A stretch of 64,000 bases of DNA from the NCBI RefSeq assembly GCF_003443895.1, contig NZ_QQOA01000001.1:231703-295702 (forward strand), given 5' to 3'. Below are positions 48,565 to 56,214 of the stretch, in pieces. Source of the DNA: Paraburkholderia phosphatilytica (GTDB lineage Bacteria; Pseudomonadota; Gammaproteobacteria; Burkholderiales; Burkholderiaceae). The translations under genes and the position numbers were made by a program. The stretch's first letter is position 1, and the number at the start of each line of letters is the position of its first letter. Under the pieces are notes generated by a model, which saw nothing but the letters and a program-made list of their open reading frames with translations, made no database searches and had not been told where the DNA came from.

Positions 48565-49932
48565 CTAGTTTACCTGCGCGGACGCAAACGGGCGCGATCC
48601 CCAGGTAGCGGAATCGTCGGCAGGGCTGCTGTCGTGGACCGTCGATGGATTCCACGCGGGCAAGCCGGCGGCCACGCAGTCCGCGATCGACGCGTTGCGC
48701 GCGCTGAAGTGCACTTCCACGCGGCGCAGCTCGCAGTCGTGCCCGGCCGGCTGTGCGTCGAGCACGCGCCGCGCGGATGCGGCATCGGGGAACAGCTGCG
48801 CGGTGTCGAGCCCCTGGGGATTCAAGCCGGACCAGAACGGAATGCCGAAGTCCTCGCGCAGGAACACGCCCCAGCGCGGGCTGTACACGACATACGCGAC
48901 CTTGCGGTCCGACGCCGCGGCAAGCAGGCCGCGTTCTTCGGCCACCTTCGCCGCCTGGATCAGGTTCTTCGCCGACAGCTTGCTGCGAATGGACGGCGTG
49001 ATTTTCGCGCGCATCGCGGCCTTCGATACGCCCGCGCGCTCCCGCGCCATTTCGGCGGTGCCGCCCTTCGCGATGACGTCGAGGATCTGCAGTTCGGCGG
49101 TATTGAGCCCGGATTGCCGGAGCGCGGCGTAGCGTTCCTGGCCCAGATACCAGTTCAGCACCGCGAACGACAGCGCGCGCAGCAGCACCTCGTTGCGGCG
49201 TAGCGGCTCCTCGCCCTGCTCGCCCGGAATCACCGGCGACGTCACGTAGAGCGCGCCGAACTTGCCGGAGCGCGGCGCATGCGCCGGATGAACCGCGAAA
49301 CTGCTCAGGCCGATGGACCGCACGAACTTGCCCATCTCGAGCCGGCTACCCGTCAGGTTCTCGAGCAGGCCGAGGTCCGACGAGTAACAGGGCGAGTGCG
49401 AACGGCCCGCGTGGGTGAGGAACGGATCGGTGGCGAACCACGTCTCGTCGATATAGTTCGTGATGGCCAGCGTGTCCTGCGGCCCCGTGGTCAGAATCCG
49501 GTGGCTCACCAGGTTGCCGTCCTTGCCGCGGCCGTTGAGCATGTACAGCGCGTTGCTGCCGCCAAGCGCACGCGCGGCGCTGAGCAGATGCAGCGCCACC
49601 GTGGCTTCGTCGGGCGCGCGCTCGATCGCGGAGATCGCGTCCACCACGGTCGCCGCGCTGCCGAGCACCGCGGGCAACGCCGGCGGCCTGAAGCCCGCCA
49701 ATTCCTTGACCAGTTCGAACACCGACGCGCGAAAGCTCGGCTCGACCTTTTCGTTGCGCAGCAGCGCATCGAGATTGTCGTCGGTCGCGACGACGAGCTG
49801 GCGGACATCGACGGCGCCTCTGGCCGTTTGACTGGACTGCTTGACGCGCTCGACCATCACGGCTTCAACGCATTCGAACGCGGAAATGGTCAGGACGACG
49901 GAGCCGACAAAGAATTGCAGTCGATTTTGCAT
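48565..49932 (-). CDS. LuxR-type HTH regulator with C-terminal extension
   Basis: Up to 455 aa. The N-terminal part (about residues 95-265) resembles an autoinducer-binding/PAS-like sensor (YMLNGRGKDGNLVSHRIL, DETWFATDPFLTH, FGALYVTSP). A LuxR-type helix-turn-helix lies at about 276-337 (LNTAELQILDVIAKGGTAEMA, AMRAKITPSIRSKLSAKNLIQAAKVAEERGLL). Usually the HTH is the C-terminus; here about 118 more residues follow with no family I recognise. ATG 49932 has no ribosome-binding site; ATG 49857 is an alternative, also weak. No luxI-type synthase is nearby, so it would be an orphan or a non-AHL sensor. Confidence 0.75.
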   Translation of the reverse strand: MQNRLQFFVGSVVLTISAFECVEAVMVERVKQSSQTARGAVDVRQLVVATDDNLDALLRNEKVEPSFRASVFELVKELAGFRPPALPAVLGSAATVVDAISAIERAPDEATVALHLLSAARALGGSNALYMLNGRGKDGNLVSHRILTTGPQDTLAITNYIDETWFATDPFLTHAGRSHSPCYSSDLGLLENLTGSRLEMGKFVRSIGLSSFAVHPAHAPRSGKFGALYVTSPVIPGEQGEEPLRRNEVLLRALSFAVLNWYLGQERYAALRQSGLNTAELQILDVIAKGGTAEMARERAGVSKAAMRAKITPSIRSKLSAKNLIQAAKVAEERGLLAAASDRKVAYVVYSPRWGVFLREDFGIPFWSGLNPQGLDTAQLFPDAASARRVLDAQPAGHDCELRRVEVHFSARNASIADCVAAGLPAWNPSTVHDSSPADDSATWGSRPFASAQVN

Positions 49933-50113
49933 GGAAAGGAGAAGAGACGTCGCCTGTGACTTGCCCTGAATAAACGCTGGCCCGAAGTATAAGGGTTATC
50001 GAGATAGCTGGCTTGGCATCTGGCACGCATTGCTTGCGTTGTCCACGATGTGCGCGTTGTCCCTCGATGCGCTGCGACGCCATTACCATGAATTACACGA
50101 AAACTAACTGACT

Positions 50114-50142
50114 TGCGCAGATAGTTAGGGCACAATACTTTT
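50114..50142 (+). promoter_or_regulatory. Promoter-like TTGCGC-N17-TACTTT with overlapping dyad
   Basis: TTGCGC (50114-50119), 17 bases, then TACTTT (50137-50142). The -35 element sits inside an inverted repeat CTAACT (50105-50110) / AGTTAG (50124-50129), a possible operator for the adjacent LuxR-type regulator. Confidence 0.35.
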
Positions 50143-50148
50143 ACTCTC

Positions 50149-50213
50149 AGGTTCTGGTACGTCCCTCGGCGGCACTAGAATCCTTAACGGCCGCTTAAGC
50201 GGCCGTTTTTTTT
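50149..50213 (+). ncRNA. Candidate small RNA (about 65 nt)
   Basis: No plus-strand gene lies upstream, yet a near-ideal intrinsic terminator stands here about 65 nt after a promoter-like element. The simplest reading is a small RNA whose 3' end is the terminator hairpin and U-run, as in Hfq-binding sRNAs. I do not recognise a named family, and the 5' end is estimated from the promoter spacing. Confidence 0.35.
50187..50213 (+). terminator. Strong intrinsic terminator
   Basis: A 20-bp perfect palindrome ACGGCCGCTTAAGCGGCCGT (50187-50206) is followed by an eight-T run on the plus strand. It is the best terminator in the window. Confidence 0.8.
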
Positions 50214-50594
50214 GCAGCGCGGTGCCGCTTGGCGCTTCGTTCTTTACGGTTCAATGACACCTTTAAAGCCGTATGGCTAAAGGCGGGTAGGTCGAATCTG
50301 ATAATTTTATAGGGATTTCCTTCCGCTCTTTTAAAGCAGCAAACGTTTCAATTCACGTCGCTTCATGGCGGTGCCTTCGTTTGCGTTACCCGCATCGCAT
50401 CCGCTCGCCAGGCTCGCTTTCGGGAAATCCTGACCGCCTGCGATACCATTCGATCGCTGCGTTGCACGACCGCATCGAAGGCGCTTGCCGCCAGCTAATG
50501 GCGTGGCTAGCATCTGACCACGCATCCGCCAGATGCTTCGCCCACAGTCGGGCGTTGGACACTGGCCGGCACCTTCCGGACTGGGACCGAACAC

Positions 50595-51014
50595 ATGATC
50601 AACCCACGCACCGCCCCGCTCGCCGCATTGCTGCTGCGCGTCAGCCTCGGCATCCTGTTTCTCGCGCACGTCGCGCTGAAGATTTTCGTCTTCACCATTC
50701 CCGGGTTCGTCGGCTATTTCGCGTCGCTCGGCATGCCGGCGATCGCCGCGTATCTGACGATCGCGCTCGAACTGTTCGGCGGCATCGCGCTGATACTCGG
50801 CATCTACGCGCCGCTCGTCGCGATTCCGCTGGCGGTGGAAATGGCCGGCACCATCGTGATGGTGCACGGCGACAATGGCTGGCTGTTCACCAACAAAGGC
50901 GGCGGGTGGGAGTATCCGGCGTTCTGGGCCGTCGCGCTGATCGTGCTGGCCCTGCTCGGCGACGGCGCGGCCGCGATGCGTCCGCTGCGCAAGCGCGGCA
51001 GACCGATGTTGTGA
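50595..51014 (+). CDS. DoxX-family membrane protein
   Basis: A 139-aa protein with four predicted membrane helices and the DoxX pattern (LLLRVSLGILFLAHVALKIF, FVGYFASLGMPAIAAYLTIALELFGGIALILG, VHGDNGWLFTNKGGGWEYPAFW). DoxX proteins act in quinone or redox-linked membrane processes of uncertain mechanism. It stands alone, convergent with the GntR-type gene, 15 bp away. Confidence 0.85.
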   Translation: MINPRTAPLAALLLRVSLGILFLAHVALKIFVFTIPGFVGYFASLGMPAIAAYLTIALELFGGIALILGIYAPLVAIPLAVEMAGTIVMVHGDNGWLFTNKGGGWEYPAFWAVALIVLALLGDGAAAMRPLRKRGRPML

Positions 51015-51029
51015 ACGGCTGGAGCGTGC

Positions 51030-51803
51030 CTACACGCTCCATTCGCGAATCAGGCCCGCGCCTGACAGCTTCGCGAGCGTCTGCTGGTTGGTCAGCGCGT
51101 TCTGCAGGTTGCGGTGCGCGATGCGCGCATGCTCGCGCATCAGCGCTTCGGCGCGCGCGCCTTCGCGACGCTCGATCGCATCGAGCACCGCGCGATGCTG
51201 GCTTTGCGCGACGATCAGCACATGATGCGCGTCCGGCGCCACCGCCTGCACCTTCACGAATCCGCTCGGCGATGCGAACGGCAACGCCATCACTCTCGCG
51301 AGCTGCTTTTCGACCACGCTGCTGTTGCACGTCGATGCAAGCAGCCGGTGAAAGCGCTCGTTGAGTTCCACATAGCGGGAGAATGTCTGTTCGGATAACC
51401 TGGCATCCGCCAGCACGTCGTCGATCTCGTTTACGCACGCATGCAGCGACGCCATCAGCTCCGGCTCGACACCGCGTTCCGCAGCGAGCCGCGCCGCGAG
51501 CCCTTCGAGCGTGCCGCGCAATTCGATCGCGTCATAGATCTCGGCGGTGGTGAACGAGCGCACCGCGTAGCCGCCCGACGGCAGCGGATCGAGCAGCCCT
51601 TCGTCCTGCAGACGCATCAACGCCGCGCGCACCGGCGTGCGCGACACGCCGAGCCGCTCGACGGTCCACAGTTCGGTGATGCGCGTGCCGGGCGCGAGTT
51701 CGCCCGCGAGAATCAGCTCGCGCAGACCCAGTTGCGCCTTCAGCGTTTGTGACGCCGAACCCGATGCGCCCGCGTCGGAAACCGGCTGTTCGTTGTGCTC
51801 CAT
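51030..51803 (-). CDS. vanR: GntR/FCD-family regulator, likely VanR
   Basis: A 257-aa FadR-type GntR regulator. The winged helix (LGLRELILAGELAPGTRITE, LGVSRTPVRAALMRLQDEGLL) is followed by an all-helical FCD ligand domain with metal-binding His residues (NERFHRLL, DAHHVLIVAQ). It lies 37 bp downstream of vanB in the same orientation. FCD regulators of this type repress vanillate demethylase genes in several proteobacteria. The palindromic ATGTATACAT sites upstream of vanA are the probable targets and vanillate the probable inducer. The symbol is from context. Confidence 0.8.
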   Translation of the reverse strand: MEHNEQPVSDAGASGSASQTLKAQLGLRELILAGELAPGTRITELWTVERLGVSRTPVRAALMRLQDEGLLDPLPSGGYAVRSFTTAEIYDAIELRGTLEGLAARLAAERGVEPELMASLHACVNEIDDVLADARLSEQTFSRYVELNERFHRLLASTCNSSVVEKQLARVMALPFASPSGFVKVQAVAPDAHHVLIVAQSQHRAVLDAIERREGARAEALMREHARIAHRNLQNALTNQQTLAKLSGAGLIREWSV

Positions 51804-51840
51804 CGCGATCCGTTCAGTTCACCTGCGAGACATCCGCGTT

Positions 51841-52791
51841 TCAGAGATCCAGCACCAGCAGCGGCGATTTCGAGCGCGAACAGCACGGCAGGAAGCAGTC
51901 GTTCGCCGCGCGTTCGTCGTCCGTCAGATAGACGTCGCGATGATCGGGCTCGCCTTCCAGCACGCGCGTGAGGCACGTGCCGCAAACGCCCTGCTCGCAC
52001 GACGTCGGCACGTCGACGCCAGCGGCCGTCAACGCCGCGATCACCGTCTCGTCGTGATCGACCTCGACGATACGCCCGCTCGCCGCGAGCTTCACCTGAA
52101 ATGCGCCGCTGGCTGCCGCATGGTCTTGCGCCGCCGCCGCGAAATACTCGCGATGCAGCTGCGCTTCGCTCCAGCCGGCCGCGCGCGCCGTATCGAGCAC
52201 CACCGCGATGAAGCCGGCCGGACCGCACACGTACAGATGCGTGCCGGGCGCTGCTGCTGCAAGCGTCGCGGCGAGATCGATGCGCTCGGACACCGGCGCG
52301 CTGTCGAAGTATAGATGAGCGCATCCTGCAAAACGCGGCTCGGCGAGCCGATCGCGAAACGCGGCGCGCGCCGGTTCGCGCGTGCAGTAGTGCAGTTCGA
52401 ACGGCGCGTCGAGTGCGGCGAGCCGCTCCGCCATGCCGAGGATCGGCGTGATGCCGATGCCGCCCGCGAACAGCAGCGAACGCGTCGCGCCTTCGCTAAG
52501 CGGAAAGTGATTCTTCGGCTCGCTGATGCGCAGCACGCTGCCTTCCGCAAGCGCATGCATCGCGACAGAGCCGCCGCGCGACGCCGGTTCGCGCAGCACG
52601 CCGATCACATAGCGATGCGTTTCCGCGGGGCTATTGCACAGCGAATACTGACGTACGATGCCGCCGTCGAGATGCACGTCGATGTGCGCGCCAGCGGTGA
52701 ATGCCGGCAACGCAGCGCCATCTTCGCGAGCGAGTTCGAACCCGCAGATATCGTCGGCGGCCGCGAATTTACGGACGATGCGAACTTCCAT
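51841..52791 (-). CDS. vanB: Vanillate demethylase reductase subunit (VanB-type)
   Basis: A 316-aa class IA oxygenase reductase. The FMN-binding RQYSLCNSP motif, NAD-binding GGIGITPILGMAERL and VCGPAGFI, and a C-terminal plant-type [2Fe-2S] domain (CEQGVCGTCLTRVLEG, then DCFLPCCSRS) appear in VanB order. The start at 52791 is preceded by vanA ending 10 bp upstream. It passes electrons from NADH to the Rieske centre of VanA. A general phthalate-oxygenase-type reductase is the alternative, but the pairing with VanA supports the name. Confidence 0.87.
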   Translation of the reverse strand: MEVRIVRKFAAADDICGFELAREDGAALPAFTAGAHIDVHLDGGIVRQYSLCNSPAETHRYVIGVLREPASRGGSVAMHALAEGSVLRISEPKNHFPLSEGATRSLLFAGGIGITPILGMAERLAALDAPFELHYCTREPARAAFRDRLAEPRFAGCAHLYFDSAPVSERIDLAATLAAAAPGTHLYVCGPAGFIAVVLDTARAAGWSEAQLHREYFAAAAQDHAAASGAFQVKLAASGRIVEVDHDETVIAALTAAGVDVPTSCEQGVCGTCLTRVLEGEPDHRDVYLTDDERAANDCFLPCCSRSKSPLLVLDL

Positions 52792-52801
52792 GTGCGGCAC
52801 C

Positions 52802-53884
52802 TCAGGAAGCAACAGCGGACGGCTGACCCGCACCGGACGCTTGCGACGCAGCCTGAGCCTGCTGCTCGGCCGCGATCAGCCGGTCGAGCATCTTGCGCGA
52901 CTGCACACCGCCCGAGTCGATGTTGAGCTTCAGCAGATTGCGCGTGGAATGCGCGAGCAGATTGCGCTGCTGCGCTTCGAGCATCTCGAGGTCTTCTGCG
53001 AAAATCTTGCCCTGCCCTTCGCGGATCGTCGCGGTCAGCTCGGTATCGTGCGGCTTGAAGTTGCGCGCCATGCCCCAGAAGTACCAGATCGACGTGTCCG
53101 TCTCCGGCGTAATGAAGTCGACGACGACGCTCGACGCCTTGTGCCGCGCGTCCGCGTGATAACCGCCGTTGCCGGCATGCGCGACACCCACTTCGATCAT
53201 CACGTGGCTCGGCGCGGAGAAGCGGCAGATCTGCCAGCGGTCGCAGGGCACGTTGTCGGCAAGGCCGTTGCCGCGCAACGCGGCGGCCCAGAACGGCGGC
53301 GGCGTAATGCCTTCCATGAAGCGACGCGTGACCACCGTCTCGCCTTCGAGCTTCGTTTCAGGCGCGGCTTCCTCGATTTCCGCCTGACCGATGCTCGACG
53401 CGTGCACGTACGTTTCGTGCGTCAGGTCCATCAGGTTGTCGATCATCAGACGGTAGTCGCACGCGATGTGATAGAGGCCGCCGCCATACGCCCACTCCGG
53501 GTTTTCCGCCCATTCGAGGTGATGGATCTTCGCGGGGTCGGCCTGTGCCGGATCGCCGGGCCACACCCACACGAAGCCGTAGCGCTCCACGGCCGGAAAA
53601 CGCCGCAGCGCCGGAAAGCCGCCGACGCGCTGACCCGGCATCGACACGCACTTGCCTTCGACGCCCATCGTGAGTCCGTGATAGCCGCACACCAGTTGGC
53701 CGTCGCGCATGAAGCCCAGCGACAGCGGCGCGCCGCGATGCGGGCAGAAATCTTCGAGCGCGGTGACGGCGCCGTCGGCACCGCGGAAGAACACCATGCT
53801 CTCGTTGCAGATCTTGCGGCCGAGCGGCCGGCCTTCGATTTCGTCCGGCGTGCACGCGACGTACCACGCGTTCTTCAGGAACAT
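52802..53884 (-). CDS. vanA: Vanillate O-demethylase oxygenase subunit (VanA-type)
   Basis: A 360-aa Rieske non-haem iron oxygenase. It starts MFLKNAWYVACTPDEI, with Rieske ligands Cys47-x-His49 and Cys66-x2-His69. The mononuclear iron site lies in DNLMDLTHETYVH. The VanA/PobA-type C-terminal domain ends in an Ala/Gln-rich tail. It demethylates vanillate to protocatechuate plus formaldehyde. A good AAGGAGAC site precedes the ATG, and an ATGTATACAT palindrome sits just upstream of it. Substrate relatives such as other methoxybenzoates cannot be excluded. Confidence 0.88.
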   Translation of the reverse strand: MFLKNAWYVACTPDEIEGRPLGRKICNESMVFFRGADGAVTALEDFCPHRGAPLSLGFMRDGQLVCGYHGLTMGVEGKCVSMPGQRVGGFPALRRFPAVERYGFVWVWPGDPAQADPAKIHHLEWAENPEWAYGGGLYHIACDYRLMIDNLMDLTHETYVHASSIGQAEIEEAAPETKLEGETVVTRRFMEGITPPPFWAAALRGNGLADNVPCDRWQICRFSAPSHVMIEVGVAHAGNGGYHADARHKASSVVVDFITPETDTSIWYFWGMARNFKPHDTELTATIREGQGKIFAEDLEMLEAQQRNLLAHSTRNLLKLNIDSGGVQSRKMLDRLIAAEQQAQAASQASGAGQPSAVAS

Positions 53885-53896
53885 TCAAGTCTCCTT

Positions 53897-53906
53897 ATGT
53901 ATACAT
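53897..53906. promoter_or_regulatory. Operator-like ATGTATACAT near the vanA start
   Basis: A perfect 10-bp palindrome just upstream of the vanA ribosome-binding site. It falls where transcription from the proposed promoter (53908-53938) would begin, a classic repressor position. The core TGTATACA resembles GntR/FCD operators. A second copy lies at 54016-54025. Confidence 0.5.
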
Positions 53907-53907
53907 C

Positions 53908-53938
53908 GTTATTCGAGGCGTTTGGATTGTTGCGTCAA
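53908..53938 (-). promoter_or_regulatory. Candidate sigma-70 promoter of vanAB
   Basis: On the minus strand, TTGACG (53938-53933), 19 bases, then AATAAC (53913-53908). The expected start falls in the ATGTATACAT palindrome. Confidence 0.42.
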
Positions 53939-54015
53939 GAAATTGCTTATTTCAAGGCTATTTCTCGAATTCCCCGCTTCACGGCGGAGCGGCTAGCCAC
54001 CCGATGACGAACTCA

Positions 54016-54025
54016 TTGTATACAT
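54016..54025. promoter_or_regulatory. Second operator-like site TTGTATACAT
   Basis: A near-copy of the vanA-proximal palindrome about 120 bp further upstream, between vanA and the sigma-54 activator gene. Two sites at this distance could support repressor looping. Confidence 0.42.
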
Positions 54026-54093
54026 TGATTGGAGAATGTCGAATCTTCTGGCGCGGGTTTACGGGTAAACACTGGCGATTTCCCGCGTGCCGC

Positions 54094-55959
54094 TTACCGC
54101 GCGCGCCGATGCTTGTCGAGCCTGTATGCAAACTGCGCGCGGCTTAGCCCGACGAGGCGCGCGGCCGCCGATACATTGCCGTCCGCGCGCGTCAGAGCAT
54201 CGGTGAGCAGGCGCGCTTCGATCGCGTCGATCGACAGCGGCGCGTGCGCGGCGTCAGGCGAGATCGCGGCCGCAAGCTCATTCGCCAAGGGTTCGCCGCC
54301 TGGTCGCCCCGCCTTCAGCATGCCGCCGTCGACCGCATAGAACTGGTCCGCGGGCAACGGCTCATGACGGAACAGATGCGGCAGGTCGATCGGCACGCCG
54401 TCGTCGATCGCGATTACGCCGCGTTCCACCATGTTGCGCAGCTCGCGGATGTTGCCGGGGAACGCGTAGTTCAGCAGTGCGCGCCGCGCGCGCGACGTGA
54501 GGCCCGGAGTCGAGCGCGCATGTTCGCGACAGAACTGCGCGAGGAAGCGGTCGATCAGCAGCGCGATGTCGTCGCGCCGTTCGCGCAGCGGCGGAATCAC
54601 GATCGGGAACACGTTGAGGCGGAAGAACAGGTCCTCGCGAAAGCGCCCGTGCTTTACTTCGTCGCGCAGATCGACGTTGCTCGCGGCGACTACGCGCACA
54701 TCCACTGCCAGCGTGCGCAGCCCGCCGACGCGCTCGATCTCGCGCTCCTGCAATGCGCGCAGCAGCTTGCCTTGCGCCGCGAACGGCAGGCTCGCAATTT
54801 CGTCGAGAAACAGCGTGCCGCCCGACGCACGTTCGAAGCGCCCCGCGCGCGATACCAGCGCGCCGGTGAACGCGCCGCGTTCGACGCCGAACAGCTCCGC
54901 CTCGATCAGGCTGTCGGGCAACGCCGCGCAGTTCACCGCGACGAACGGGCTGGCCGCGCGCCGGCTGCGCCGATGCAGCGTCGCCGCGAAGCGTTCCTTG
55001 CCCACGCCGGATTCGCCCGTCAGCAGCACGGCCGCATCGGTCGGCGCGACGCGCATCAGCGCATCGCGCGCAGCGACGAAGGCGGCTGCGGTGCCGATCA
55101 GGTCGTCGTTGTGGGTTGTTGCGGTGGCGGCGGCAGTGCCGCTGCGCGGACGTGCCGGCATCAAAGAAGTGCCACCCCGATGTTCGTGCGTTTGCGCTCT
55201 CGCTGCTTCGCCCGTTGTCGACTCGCCTTCATGCGCGGCCATCGACGCAAGCGGCGCTTCCAGATATCGCAGATCGTCGGCGACATCGTCCCAGCGCGCC
55301 GCATCGCGTCCCACCACGCGGCAGGTCGCGCTGCCCATCGCGCGGCACTCCACTTCGCGGAAGATCACGAGCGTGCCCGTCAGGCCCGTCACGTAGCCGA
55401 TCGCATAGCCGAGTTCCATCCAGCACGCGGGCTCGTTGCCGATCCCGTACGCGGCGATATGCTCATCAGCCTCCGACGCGTGATGCCACAGGAATTCGCC
55501 GTCATAGCGGCCCGTCTGCGCATCGAACGAGAAGTGCACGGGCTCGACCTTGACCACGCCTTCCAGCGCATGCAGCCGCGTGCCGGCGGCCAGCAGCGAT
55601 GCACCGTCTGCATCCGGCCAGCGTTCGCGCACGAGCGCCGCATCGCGCGCGCCGGACGCGTAGCCCGCGCGCGTCAGCACGCCGCGCGCCCGCTCCGTGC
55701 CGAACGCAGCGATCAGCTCGCGCCGCAATGTGCCGAACGCGGCGCTGTGCAGCAGCAGCATGCGTTGATCGTCGAGCCAGATGCGACCGTCGCCCGGCGA
55801 GAAGAACAGGCATTCGGTGAGATCGCCGAACGTCGGCGCCGCGCCCGCATCGAAATGCGCACTGTCGCCAGGCTTCATCATCGCGCCCGAGATGCGCGCC
55901 GCCTCGGCAAGCGACACCCGCGCGAGCTGGGTGCGCGGCAACGTGAGCGGATCGGCCAT
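54094..55959 (-). CDS. XylR/DmpR-type sigma-54-dependent activator
   Basis: A 621-aa enhancer-binding protein. The N-terminal XylR-type sensor is followed by a V4R domain (about residues 140-205, [22 protein letters not shown]). The AAA+ domain has Walker A GESGVGKE (about 313) and an intact GAFTGA loop (about 364) for sigma-54 contact, and a C-terminal Fis-type HTH ([21 protein letters not shown]) completes the protein. The ATG at 55959 follows AGGAGACACG. These proteins bind aromatic effectors directly (benzyl alcohol, phenols). It is divergent from the aldehyde/alcohol dehydrogenase genes, which have matching activator sites and a sigma-54 promoter. Confidence 0.9.
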   Translation of the reverse strand: MADPLTLPRTQLARVSLAEAARISGAMMKPGDSAHFDAGAAPTFGDLTECLFFSPGDGRIWLDDQRMLLLHSAAFGTLRRELIAAFGTERARGVLTRAGYASGARDAALVRERWPDADGASLLAAGTRLHALEGVVKVEPVHFSFDAQTGRYDGEFLWHHASEADEHIAAYGIGNEPACWMELGYAIGYVTGLTGTLVIFREVECRAMGSATCRVVGRDAARWDDVADDLRYLEAPLASMAAHEGESTTGEAARAQTHEHRGGTSLMPARPRSGTAAATATTHNDDLIGTAAAFVAARDALMRVAPTDAAVLLTGESGVGKERFAATLHRRSRRAASPFVAVNCAALPDSLIEAELFGVERGAFTGALVSRAGRFERASGGTLFLDEIASLPFAAQGKLLRALQEREIERVGGLRTLAVDVRVVAASNVDLRDEVKHGRFREDLFFRLNVFPIVIPPLRERRDDIALLIDRFLAQFCREHARSTPGLTSRARRALLNYAFPGNIRELRNMVERGVIAIDDGVPIDLPHLFRHEPLPADQFYAVDGGMLKAGRPGGEPLANELAAAISPDAAHAPLSIDAIEARLLTDALTRADGNVSAAARLVGLSRAQFAYRLDKHRRAR

Positions 55960-55998
55960 CGTGTCTCCTTTCGCCGCCCTTGCGGCCACCGTTCGTTA

Positions 55999-56052
55999 TT
56001 TGATGAAATGATCAAACCACATATCGATTATTTGATATAACTTTCATCAAAT
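55999..56052. promoter_or_regulatory. Two inverted repeats: upstream activator sites for the XylR/DmpR-type protein
   Basis: Site 1 is TTTGAT (55999-56004), GAAATG, ATCAAA (56011-56016). Site 2 is ATTTGAT (56030-56036), nine bases, ATCAAAT (56046-56052). XylR and DmpR sites have the form TTGATCAATTGATCAA. They lie about 80-135 bp upstream of the -24/-12 promoter, the usual enhancer distance. Confidence 0.72.
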
Positions 56053-56133
56053 GCGCAATCCAGGCAGGACCCGATGTAGGCCCTGCATTGCGGAACGGCT
56101 TGCAGTGCGGCAACGGATCCCGCGCACAATCGG

Positions 56134-56149
56134 TGGCACGCCTCTTGCA
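56134..56149 (+). promoter_or_regulatory. Sigma-54 promoter (-24/-12) of the aldehyde dehydrogenase operon
   Basis: TGGCACG (56134-56140), CCTC, TTGCA (56145-56149) matches the sigma-54 consensus TGGCACG-N4-TTGCA exactly, with the GG and GC pairs correctly ten bases apart. It is 65 bp upstream of the aldehyde dehydrogenase ATG. Confidence 0.85.
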
Positions 56150-56214
56150 ATTTTGTCGCGACGCAAGCGTCCCGGACGACGCGCGCGATCCATTCCAACC
56201 AAGGAGACAACGAC

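Larger units (their letters stand above)
49933..50594. other. Intergenic region with candidate small RNA
   Basis: A 662-bp, relatively A/T-rich gap between the LuxR-type gene and DoxX. It contains a dyad CTAACT/AGTTAG (50105-50129), a promoter-like pair and a strong plus-strand terminator (50187-50213). The stretch 50215-50594 shows no further convincing element. Confidence 0.5.

Noticed and set aside
50105..50129. The dyad as a classical lux box
   Set aside because: Its CTG and CAG are seven bases apart rather than ten, so it does not fit the lux-box consensus; kept only as a general dyad.
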